38,437 bases of DNA. Source: Caryophanales bacterium UBA5729. GTDB lineage: Bacteria; Bacillota_I; Bacilli_A; Izemoplasmatales; Hujiaoplasmataceae. The stretch lies in NCBI GenBank assembly GCA_002419505.1, contig DIGF01000023.1, positions 1 to 38,437 of the forward strand, given 5' to 3'. Positions 1 through 7,156 of this stretch are shown in pieces. The stretch's first letter is position 1, and each line of letters begins with the position of its first letter. The translations under genes were made by a program, and so were the position numbers. Below the pieces are notes generated by a model that did no database searches, was not told where the DNA came from, and saw nothing but the letters and a program-made list of their open reading frames with translations.

Positions 1-24
1 GTCTACTAACATCTTATCAGTTCA

Positions 25-50
25 GCTAGATAATTATTAGCGTCTTTTTT
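25..50 (+). terminator. Possible terminator of an upstream gene outside the window
   Basis: GCTAG at 25-29 can pair with TTAGC at 37-41 (one G-T pair) and is followed by a T-run from 43. The stem is short, so this is a weak call. It would fit the end of a gene lying left of the window. Confidence 0.35.
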
Positions 51-111
51 TTACACGCAAAAAGGAACGAAAAATAATACTTATCAAATAGTTTTAGAAA
101 GCAAAAAAATT

Positions 112-120
112 TGATATAAT
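112..120 (+). promoter_or_regulatory. Extended -10 promoter of the rsgA-rpe-thiN operon
   Basis: TGATATAAT at 112-120 is a TGN extended -10 with a perfect TATAAT hexamer, about 30 bases before the likely rsgA start. No good -35 is seen at the right distance, as expected for extended -10 promoters. Confidence 0.6.
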
Positions 121-148
121 ATAACTATCAATTTTAAAGGTGGTATAT

Positions 149-1033
149 TTGGAAAAACAAGGCAGAATTATCAAGTTGATGGGCAGTATCTATACTGTTG
201 TCGATGACGAAAGAAAGAAGTATAAAATTAAACCCTTAGGAATTTTACGCTATAAAAACATCCAACCAAAAGTTGGAGACTTAGTTGTTTTTAACGATGA
301 CTCAATCATAGAAGTAAAACCAAGGATGAATGATTTATATAGACCAATGATTGCAAATGTTGATCAAGTATTGTTAGTCAACTCGGCAAAAAAACCGGAT
401 TTCAGCTTCTTGTTGCTTGATAAATTTTTAACATTAATTGAAGCTAATGATATTAAACCAGTAATAATAATTACTAAGGTTGATTTACTTGAAAATGATG
501 AAATGAAGGCCTTAAAGGCGAAATTAAATTATTACGAGAAATTTTACAGGGTAATTTATTTTAGCGCTATAAGTGAAATCGGCTTGGATGAAGTAGTAGA
601 AGTTACAAAAAATAAAGTTAATGTTTTAGCAGGGCAAACAGGAGCGGGAAAATCAACTTTACTTAATACTATTGAGCCAACTTTAAATATTAAAACGGAT
701 GAAATATCTAAAGCTTTAGGAAGAGGAAAACATACCACAAGACACGTAGAATTGATAGAGTTTAAAGAAGGATATATCGCTGACACACCAGGATTTTCTA
801 AACTTGAATTTGTTGATTATCAAGCGGATCAGATTAGATTTTATTTTCCAGACTTTTTTAAATTAAGCAGTGAATGTAAATTTTACGAGTGTACACATAT
901 GCATGAACCAGGATGTGCGATTATTTCCGCGTATCAAAAAAATGAAATATTGCCAGAAAGATATGAAGATTACCGTTTTATATATGAAGAAATAAAAGTA
1001 CAAAAACCTAAATATAGGAGGGATGAAAAATGA
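149..1033 (+). CDS. rsgA: Ribosome small subunit-dependent GTPase RsgA
   Basis: RsgA is a circularly permuted GTPase that checks late maturation of the 30S subunit. From the TTG at 149 the protein has 294 residues, normal for the family. An OB-fold N-terminus (about 1-65) is followed by the permuted G domain: TKVD (G4, about 109-112), GQTGAGKST (P-loop, about 162-170) and DTPGF (G3, about 212-216). A C-terminal zinc site follows with C243, C248, H250 and C256 in the family spacing. I prefer TTG at 149 because AAAGGTGG at 136-143 is then correctly spaced; a GTG at 140 lies inside that ribosome site. It is first in an operon with rpe (ATGA overlap) and thiN, the same order as yloQ-rpe-thiN in Bacillus. 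Confidence 0.95.
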   Translation: MEKQGRIIKLMGSIYTVVDDERKKYKIKPLGILRYKNIQPKVGDLVVFNDDSIIEVKPRMNDLYRPMIANVDQVLLVNSAKKPDFSFLLLDKFLTLIEANDIKPVIIITKVDLLENDEMKALKAKLNYYEKFYRVIYFSAISEIGLDEVVEVTKNKVNVLAGQTGAGKSTLLNTIEPTLNIKTDEISKALGRGKHTTRHVELIEFKEGYIADTPGFSKLEFVDYQADQIRFYFPDFFKLSSECKFYECTHMHEPGCAIISAYQKNEILPERYEDYRFIYEEIKVQKPKYRRDEK

Positions 1034-1668
1034 TTTGTTCACCATCTTTTCTCAGTTCTGATTTTAGTAAACTTGAAAAAGAAATTTTAACTATTAATAA
1101 AGCAAAGTGGTTGCACTTTGATGTGATGGACGGTAAGTTTGTGGAAAACGAAACTTATGACCATCATATGGTAAAACGATTAAAAAAAATCTCCAGCCAA
1201 TTTTTTGATGTTCATCTAATGATTGAAACTCCTGAAAAATATATTGATGATTATATTAATGAGGGAGCTGATTTAATAACTTTTCACTATGAAGCTGCAG
1301 ATAATATAAAAAAAACAATTGAACAAATTAAACAAAAAAATATTTTAGCTGGAATATCGATTAAACCAAATACTGACGTTCAAGTTTTGGATCCTTTTTT
1401 ACCTTATCTTAATTTAATACTTATAATGAGTGTTGAACCAGGAAAAGGCGGCCAAAAATTTCTGTCTTCTGCAGTTGATAAAATTTCTTACCTCAACGAG
1501 AAACGGAACCAATACAACTACAATTATTTAATTGAAGTCGATGGGGGTATAAATTTAGAAACCGCTAAAACAGTAAGGGAAGCGGGCTGTGATGTTATTG
1601 TTGCTGGTTCATTCATATTTAACGAAAAAGACCGCAACTCTATAATAGAGGAACTGGAAAATGTTTAA
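1030..1668 (+). CDS. rpe: Ribulose-phosphate 3-epimerase
   Basis: Interconverts ribulose 5-phosphate and xylulose 5-phosphate in the pentose phosphate pathway. The 212-residue TIM barrel shows the metal and acid/base positions: HFDVMDG near residue 29-35, DVHLM near 60, the phosphate-binding loop VEPGKGGQKF near 136-145 and EVDGGIN near 168-174. Both catalytic Asp residues are present. The usual VPN segment after the first Asp motif reads VENETY, a divergent version. The start overlaps rsgA by ATGA, and the gene overlaps thiN by 8 bases, so translation is probably coupled. An AGGAGG-like site (1017-1022) lies inside the rsgA end. Confidence 0.95.
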   Translation: MICSPSFLSSDFSKLEKEILTINKAKWLHFDVMDGKFVENETYDHHMVKRLKKISSQFFDVHLMIETPEKYIDDYINEGADLITFHYEAADNIKKTIEQIKQKNILAGISIKPNTDVQVLDPFLPYLNLILIMSVEPGKGGQKFLSSAVDKISYLNEKRNQYNYNYLIEVDGGINLETAKTVREAGCDVIVAGSFIFNEKDRNSIIEELENV

Positions 1669-2278
1669 AAAAATAAAAATATTCGCTGGTCCTAACAATT
1701 ACGATTTTAGAAAACTATATTTTGAAGAAGCTGACGAGTTTTTAGTTGGCGTTGATTCTGGACTAGAATATCTCTTAGATATTGATAAACAAATTGATTT
1801 AGCTATCGGTGACTTTGATTCGATAAATCAAGATATATTCATTAAGATAAAACGCAAATGTAACCAGATCATAAAATTGGAAAAAAATAAAAATATGACT
1901 GATTTAGCATTTGCTTTAGAGTATATATACAATAATATGGCATATGATTCGATACAGGTTTTTGGTGGTATTAGTGGAAGAATTGATCATTTATTAGCCA
2001 ACTTAAATTTGATTGCAAAATACAATTTTTCGTTGAGAGACAATAACCATATTATATTTGTTCTAGGAAAAGGGAAACATGAAATAAAAAATTATAAAAA
2101 ATACATTTCATTTTTCGCGACTGAGGACGTTTACGGATTGACTCTAACTGGATTTAAGTTTGATTTAGATAGTTACTATCTTAGCACAAATGATTCACTA
2201 TGCGTTTCGAATGAAGGTAGCGGGTTAGTAGAATTTAATAAAGGGAAATTGTTGGTTGTCATGAGTGATGATCGTTAA
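1661..2278 (+). CDS. thiN: Thiamine pyrophosphokinase
   Basis: Transfers pyrophosphate from ATP to thiamine, giving the cofactor thiamine diphosphate. The 205-residue protein has the family motifs: GDFDS near residue 50, a KNMTDLAFAL segment near 77-86 matching the usual K-D/N-x-TD block, and GGISGRIDHLLANL near 102-115. Length and order are typical. It overlaps the end of rpe by 8 bases (ATGTTTAA). The operon suggests salvage of external thiamine; no thiamine biosynthesis gene is visible here. No clear terminator follows, so read-through into the downstream protease genes is possible. Confidence 0.93.
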   Translation: MFKKIKIFAGPNNYDFRKLYFEEADEFLVGVDSGLEYLLDIDKQIDLAIGDFDSINQDIFIKIKRKCNQIIKLEKNKNMTDLAFALEYIYNNMAYDSIQVFGGISGRIDHLLANLNLIAKYNFSLRDNNHIIFVLGKGKHEIKNYKKYISFFATEDVYGLTLTGFKFDLDSYYLSTNDSLCVSNEGSGLVEFNKGKLLVVMSDDR

Positions 2279-2335
2279 CATGTATTAAAGATTTTATAAT
2301 ATTTTTGCATACAATTTAACAAAGGAGGCGCGAAA

Positions 2336-3616
2336 ATGAAGAAAATATTAGTTTTTATATCTAGTTTAGTTTTAACAAGTTTATTAGTTGGTTGTGGGGG
2401 GATCTTTGGCCCAATTGAACCTATAACTAGAACTTATCTTACAAGACCACCGGTAACCAATACTGCGCCAAACACTATTAATGAAGATTTAATAATTTCT
2501 GACTTATACGAGAGAATTTATGAAAGCTTGTATGAGGATGTAAAAAGTGAAGTTATTAAGGATATAGCTGAAGAAAGATTTCAACTATTATATGATTCTG
2601 TTATAGCTACGCTTCTACAAGAAGTTGAAGACGGTAATATTCAAATTACTGCAGCTTCAGTAATAGATAGGATATTGGAAATAGAGAACGGCGCTGCTAA
2701 TGCAGTTGTTGGAATAAGAAACCTTAATAATAATGGTGTAATTCAAGCGGTTGGCTCTGGTGTGATTTATAAACAAGTAGGTAATAAATATTATGTTTTA
2801 ACTAATAATCACGTAATTGAAAATGGTGTCGCTTATACTATTGTTTTTGAAAATGGGGACGAAATAGGCGCTGTTTTAAGAGGTGTTGATAGTTTAGTTG
2901 ACTTAGCTGTCTTATATTTCTTTTCTGATAAAGAATATGAGGTAGTTGAGTTTGGCGATAATAACGAGTTAAGCAAAGGTCAAATAGTAATTGCTGTTGG
3001 TCATCCTTCAGGGTTTACTTATTTCGGATCAATGACTTTGGGAATAATTTCTGGTTTAAATCGTTATTTCGATATTGACAACGATGGTATTAAAGACATG
3101 TTTGTAGGTTATATCCAACATGATGCTGCTATTAATTCAGGAAATAGTGGTGGAGCGTTATTTAATCTTGAGGGTCAATTAATAGGTGTCAATGTTATAA
3201 AACTGAGTTCTGTTAATATTGAAGGAATGGGATTTGCGATTCCAATCGGTTTAGTATCTGCAATTGTGGCGGATATTGAAGAGTTTGGTTATTCAATTCA
3301 AAAACCGGTTTTAGGAATTCGTTTTGTTGACATAAAGAATTATGAGGCTTTTTTCATACAAAATCAAATTGAACTCCCTGATGGTGTTTATAGTGGTTTT
3401 TATATTTTGGAAGTAAATGAAAACTCAACAATGGATGGGTACTTGCTGCCGGGCGATATTGTTGTTCAAATTGGTGATGTTATCATTGATTCAAGCAATC
3501 AGTTTGTTGAGGAGTTTTCGAAATATCGAGTCGGCGATGTGATTGATATTATCATTATTAGAGATAACGAAACTCTCACAATTACTGATGTTGAACTAAA
3601 AGCAGCGGTGAATTAG
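2336..3616 (+). CDS. HtrA-like S1C serine protease, lipoprotein, with C-terminal PDZ
   Basis: A secreted trypsin-fold protease of the HtrA/DegP group, expected to degrade or process misfolded proteins at the outer face of the membrane. The N-terminus is a lipoprotein signal with lipobox LLVGC (Cys20). A Thr/Pro spacer (30-45) and an acidic, Tyr-rich helical stretch (50-100) follow. The catalytic triad is readable: His159 in TNNHVI, Asp189 in SLVDLAV and Ser271 in INSGNSGG. A PDZ domain occupies about 350-420 (LPGDIVVQIGD). AAAGGAGG lies just upstream of the ATG and a possible -10 (TATAAT) at 2295-2300. The gene ends one base before a paralog. The family is secure; which substrates it acts on is unknown. 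Confidence 0.92.
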   Translation: MKKILVFISSLVLTSLLVGCGGIFGPIEPITRTYLTRPPVTNTAPNTINEDLIISDLYERIYESLYEDVKSEVIKDIAEERFQLLYDSVIATLLQEVEDGNIQITAASVIDRILEIENGAANAVVGIRNLNNNGVIQAVGSGVIYKQVGNKYYVLTNNHVIENGVAYTIVFENGDEIGAVLRGVDSLVDLAVLYFFSDKEYEVVEFGDNNELSKGQIVIAVGHPSGFTYFGSMTLGIISGLNRYFDIDNDGIKDMFVGYIQHDAAINSGNSGGALFNLEGQLIGVNVIKLSSVNIEGMGFAIPIGLVSAIVADIEEFGYSIQKPVLGIRFVDIKNYEAFFIQNQIELPDGVYSGFYILEVNENSTMDGYLLPGDIVVQIGDVIIDSSNQFVEEFSKYRVGDVIDIIIIRDNETLTITDVELKAAVN

Positions 3617-3617
3617 T

Positions 3618-4964
3618 ATGAAGAAAATCATCGTTTTTTTGCTAATAATCGCACTTTCTTTTATTGGCTTTTCAAAAGTTTTAAGTCAAAATAACGAAAC
3701 AACAACATACCTAACACAAACTTATAGTACTACAACCACAACAACAGGCGGAAAAATATATTCATATTATGATTATCAAGAACTGATTTCGCAAATTTAT
3801 GCTGATGTTTATGAAGACATTTATGCTGAGTTATATGCAGAAATCATGGAATCAATTGACTCAGATTATTACGAACAAATTTACGCTGCATATGAGGATA
3901 AAATCGCCGATTTGCTTTCTGAAGAGGAATTTAGTCTTTATGTTGATGATTTGCAAAATAAAATATTTGATGTGGTTCATTTAGCCGAAAATTCAGTTTT
4001 GGGTGTTGTAAATTATTCTGGGTCCAAAGTTCAAGCAGTTGGCTCAGGAGTAGTATATAAATATGACACACTTACCGAAACATATTATTTAATCACTAAT
4101 GAGCATGTTATTGCTAAGGGAAACAATTTTTCCGTTGCATTCTCTGATGAAACTGAATATGTTGCGAACTTAATCGGTTATGATACTGAGGTTGATATAG
4201 CAATCCTGACCTTTAAAGCAGTTGACAAGCCGAATATTATAGTTTCTGAACTAGGGAGTTCTAGTGATTTGCGTAAAGGGACAATCGTTATCGCTTCTGG
4301 AAATCCTCAAGGATTTAGTTTCTATGGATCAGTGACTATGGGAATAGTTTCTGGACTAGAAAGAAAAGTAGAAAATAATCAGTACATTGACTATATTCAA
4401 CATGATTCTGCCATTAATCCCGGAAATAGTGGCGGGCCTATATATAATCTTAATGGCGAAGTTGTGGGAATCAATGTTTCTAAATACGCAGATACAAATG
4501 TAGAAAAAATGGGATTTGCAATACCAATTGATTTAGTAAAAAGAATAATTACTCGTATCGAAGCCGGAACTTTAAAAGTCAACACTATTATGCCTAGATT
4601 AGGGGCTAGTTACTATGAGGTTGTCAAATATTATGATAATGGAATAGTTAGAGTAAGCAATATTGTCGTCAATGGCGAAATAAGAACAGATAAAATAACG
4701 ATAACTTTACCAAATCAAGTAAACTTTGGCTTTTTAGTCTATGCAATAACTCATAACTCGACATTGACTCTTACTGATATTAAGAGTGGAGATATTATTG
4801 TAAGAATTAATGACTTTGTTGTTCTTAACCAACAAGCGTATTATGATTACATGTATAATACTCACGAAGCTGGAGATATAATTACAATTTATTATTATTC
4901 ATTTAATGAAAATGGATATTTTTATGATTCGGAGTTAAAATCGATAGAGGTTGAACTTAAATAA
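3618..4964 (+). CDS. HtrA-like S1C serine protease, second tandem paralog
   Basis: Paralog of the preceding gene, beginning one base after its stop. The N-terminus has a hydrophobic segment (4-22) without a lipobox Cys, so it is either a cleaved Sec signal or a membrane anchor. A Thr-rich linker (28-44) is followed by a Tyr/Glu/Asp-rich region with repeated IYA/VYED/LYAE units (about 58-97). The protease core has His163 (TNEHVI), Asp193 (TEVDIAI) and Ser271 (INPGNSGG). The C-terminal PDZ-like region (about 370-440, IKSGDIIVRINDFV) is more divergent and contains an insertion relative to the first copy. An intact triad argues for an active enzyme. The pair looks like a local duplication inserted between thiN and rpmB. 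Confidence 0.92.
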   Translation: MKKIIVFLLIIALSFIGFSKVLSQNNETTTYLTQTYSTTTTTTGGKIYSYYDYQELISQIYADVYEDIYAELYAEIMESIDSDYYEQIYAAYEDKIADLLSEEEFSLYVDDLQNKIFDVVHLAENSVLGVVNYSGSKVQAVGSGVVYKYDTLTETYYLITNEHVIAKGNNFSVAFSDETEYVANLIGYDTEVDIAILTFKAVDKPNIIVSELGSSSDLRKGTIVIASGNPQGFSFYGSVTMGIVSGLERKVENNQYIDYIQHDSAINPGNSGGPIYNLNGEVVGINVSKYADTNVEKMGFAIPIDLVKRIITRIEAGTLKVNTIMPRLGASYYEVVKYYDNGIVRVSNIVVNGEIRTDKITITLPNQVNFGFLVYAITHNSTLTLTDIKSGDIIVRINDFVVLNQQAYYDYMYNTHEAGDIITIYYYSFNENGYFYDSELKSIEVELK

Positions 4965-4969
4965 AAGAA

Positions 4970-5000
4970 AAAAGCAGAATTTTTCTGCTTTTCCTTTTTT
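4970..5000. terminator. Bidirectional terminator between the protease pair and rpmB
   Basis: AAAAGCAGAA (4970-4979) and TTCTGCTTTT (4983-4992) form a perfect 10-bp stem with a TTT loop. T-rich sequence follows on the plus strand and A-rich sequence precedes it, so it can end the protease operon and, from the other side, rpmB. Confidence 0.85.
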
Positions 5001-5014
5001 ATTTGGTTAAAAAT

Positions 5015-5206
5015 TTAGGCTCTTTCAACTTTACCGGCTTTTAATGCTCTAGCAGAAACGTAAACTCGTTTTACTTGACCATCTTCATCGATAATTCTTA
5101 CTTTTTGTAAGTTAGCTTTCCAATGCTTTCTTGTAGCATGCATAGAATGCGAACGGCTATTGCCAGACATAAATTTTTTTCCTGTTACACTGCATACTCT
5201 TGGCAT
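5015..5206 (-). CDS. rpmB: 50S ribosomal protein L28
   Basis: Ribosomal protein of the large subunit. The 63-residue product begins MPRVCSVTGKK and contains the family blocks GNSRSHSMHATRKHW, ANLQKVRI and YVSARALKAGKVER. A longer reading frame extends upstream, but the ATG at 5206-5204 matches the universal L28 start and is preceded by a GGAGTG ribosome site. It lies on the opposite strand between rsgA-rpe-thiN and fakA, exactly where Bacillus carries it. Its own promoter is visible on the minus strand at 5271-5244, and its terminator is shared with the converging protease gene. Confidence 0.97.
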   Translation of the reverse strand: MPRVCSVTGKKFMSGNSRSHSMHATRKHWKANLQKVRIIDEDGQVKRVYVSARALKAGKVERA

Positions 5207-5243
5207 GTTATCACTCCGTTTCTCTAAAGATTTCAGCATTATT

Positions 5244-5271
5244 ATTTTATCATATATAATTAAAATTGCAA
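5244..5271 (-). promoter_or_regulatory. Promoter of rpmB
   Basis: On the minus strand TTGCAA (5271-5266), a 16-base spacer and TAAAAT (5249-5244). The -10 is preceded by TGA, giving an extended form. Confidence 0.6.
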
Positions 5272-5318
5272 GAAAAATATTATTAAAATTACCCCTTCGG
5301 TGTCAACATACAAAATTA

Positions 5319-5347
5319 TTGCATTTTTTGCATCTATATGATATAAT
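5319..5347 (+). promoter_or_regulatory. Promoter of fakA
   Basis: TTGCAT (5319-5324), 17-base spacer, TATAAT (5342-5347), with TGA directly before the -10. It is about 70 bases upstream of the fakA ATG and divergent from the rpmB promoter, about 50 bases away. Confidence 0.75.
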
Positions 5348-5417
5348 GCTATTGCTTTTTTTGAAGTTCAAAATGTCTAACACGAAACATCACAAAAAAA
5401 AAATAAGGAGTATTATT

Positions 5418-7088
5418 ATGTCGACAAGTTCAATTAATGGTAAGTTATTTAGAGACCTAATTATCAATGGTAGTGTTAAATTAAAGAACAATATGAATAG
5501 AATTAATGATCTTAATGTGTTTCCTGTACCTGACGGAGATACCGGATCTAATATGTCCGCAACCATGTCTGCCGGGGCAAATGCAATTAGACAACTAGAA
5601 GAAGAATCTATCGGGAAAGTTACTAAAGCTTTGTCAAGAGGCATGTTGATGGGTGCTAGAGGGAATAGCGGAGTTATCTTATCGCAATTATTCAGTGGTA
5701 TTGCAAAAAGTTTAGTTGATAAAGACCAAATCAATGTTGAAGATTTTTCTTTTGCGCTTAGGAGTGGCGTTGAACAAGCTTACTCAGTTGTTATTCATCC
5801 AGTTGAAGGGACAATGTTAACCGTTTCTCGAGAAGGTGCTGATGAGGCTATTTCTGTTTATCCAGATGTTGAAGATTTTGAAGAATTGTTTGAAATTTAT
5901 ATCAAAGAATTATATGCTTCATTGGAAAGAACTCCCGATTTACTTCCCGTTTTAAAAGAAGTTGGAGTTGTAGATTCTGGGGGAGCTGGATTTATTGAAA
6001 TTGTTGAAGGCATGAGAGATGCTTTATTAGGTAAATTTTATGATGACAAACAAGAACCTTCAGGTGATTATAAAGTTGATTTGACCAATTATAAACACGG
6101 TGAAGGCGAAGATTTTGGATATTGTACAGAGTTTATTATGCAAATTGAAAAAATGAGTGAATTTTCTCAAAAAGACTTTATTGATATGATTTCACCTTTA
6201 GGAAATTCTTTAGTTGTTGTTCAAGATGAAAATATCCTAAAAGTTCATATTCACACACAGACACCGGGTGATGCTCTTAATTTAGCTCAGCACTTTGGTT
6301 TCTTTGTTAACTTAAAGATTGAAAATATGAATTTACAACACACTGAAGTTTTAATTCATCAAGAGTCTGATCTTCAGGATGATTGTGAATGCGGACATGA
6401 CCACAGTCAATCTTTTGCGCCAAAGATTAAGAAGAAATATGCAATTGTAGCTGTTGTAAATGGGAAGGGACTTAAAGAAACTTTCATCGAAATGGGTTGT
6501 GATTATATAATTGATGGTGGACAGACAATGAATCCTTCAGTTGAAGACTTCATAACTGCTGTTGAAAAGATTAATGCTGACCATATAATCATCATTCCTA
6601 ATAACAAAAATGTTCTATTATCAGCTGAGACAGCTGTCGACATGATTGAAGATAAGGATGTTAGAGTTTTAAAAGCCAAGACCATTGCTCAAGGCTATTC
6701 TGCATTAACTATGTTTGATGCAACACAAGAAATAGACTTTAATTTAGAAGAAATGACTACTTACCTCGATAAGGTAAAAACCGGTGAAGTTACTTTTGCA
6801 ATCAGAGATTCAGTTAACAACGGACTAGAGATAGCAAAAGATGATTTTATGGGTATTTACAATGGTCAGATTGTTAACTCTTCTCAAAACAGAGAAAATA
6901 CAGTTAGAGAACTTATATCAAAAATGATTGATGAAAACTCAGAAATTATCACTGTCATCTACGGAAAAGATGTAGACAAAAATGAAGTAGAGGAATTAGA
7001 AGAATTTATCGAAAATGATTTCGGCTTAGAACTAGATGTTATAAAGGGAGACCAAGATATTTATTCTTATATAATATCTGTTGAATAA
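5418..7088 (+). CDS. fakA: Fatty acid kinase ATP-binding subunit FakA (DhaL/DegV-like fusion, YloV type)
   Basis: FakA phosphorylates fatty acids held by FakB proteins; the acyl-phosphate feeds phospholipid synthesis by PlsY. From ATG 5418 the protein has 556 residues, close to Bacillus YloV. The N-terminal DhaL kinase domain (about 1-200) has the metal-binding motif PVPDGDTGSN (36-45) and the GARGNSG loop. A middle region with a Cys/His patch (CECGHDH, about 325) follows, then a C-terminal DegV-like fold. The frame is open further upstream to 5160, but AAGGAG at 5405-5410 and homology fix the start. The Asp23-like gene that precedes it in Bacillus is missing. plsX, whose product also makes acyl-phosphate, lies two genes downstream. 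No fakB is visible here. Confidence 0.92.
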   Translation: MSTSSINGKLFRDLIINGSVKLKNNMNRINDLNVFPVPDGDTGSNMSATMSAGANAIRQLEEESIGKVTKALSRGMLMGARGNSGVILSQLFSGIAKSLVDKDQINVEDFSFALRSGVEQAYSVVIHPVEGTMLTVSREGADEAISVYPDVEDFEELFEIYIKELYASLERTPDLLPVLKEVGVVDSGGAGFIEIVEGMRDALLGKFYDDKQEPSGDYKVDLTNYKHGEGEDFGYCTEFIMQIEKMSEFSQKDFIDMISPLGNSLVVVQDENILKVHIHTQTPGDALNLAQHFGFFVNLKIENMNLQHTEVLIHQESDLQDDCECGHDHSQSFAPKIKKKYAIVAVVNGKGLKETFIEMGCDYIIDGGQTMNPSVEDFITAVEKINADHIIIIPNNKNVLLSAETAVDMIEDKDVRVLKAKTIAQGYSALTMFDATQEIDFNLEEMTTYLDKVKTGEVTFAIRDSVNNGLEIAKDDFMGIYNGQIVNSSQNRENTVRELISKMIDENSEIITVIYGKDVDKNEVEELEEFIENDFGLELDVIKGDQDIYSYIISVE

Positions 7089-7094
7089 ATTATT

Positions 7095-7124
7095 AAGGGG
7101 TATTGTTTGATACCCCTTTTTTTT
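7095..7124 (+). terminator. Terminator of fakA
   Basis: AAGGGGTAT (7095-7103) pairs perfectly with ATACCCCTT (7110-7118), 6-base loop, followed by a T-run to 7124. It overlaps the recG promoter. Confidence 0.88.
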
Positions 7125-7131
7125 ATATAAT
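7103..7131 (+). promoter_or_regulatory. Promoter of recG nested in the fakA terminator
   Basis: TTGTTT (7103-7108), 17-base spacer, TATAAT (7126-7131). The -35 lies in the loop of the fakA terminator hairpin and the spacer covers its 3' arm and T-run. Confidence 0.6.
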
Positions 7132-7156
7132 AGTTGTGATATTAATGAGGTCAAAA

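Noticed and set aside
5160..5417. N-terminal extension of the fakA reading frame
   Set aside because: It overlaps rpmB on the other strand and both promoters, has no family similarity, and a clear AAGGAG site precedes the ATG at 5418.
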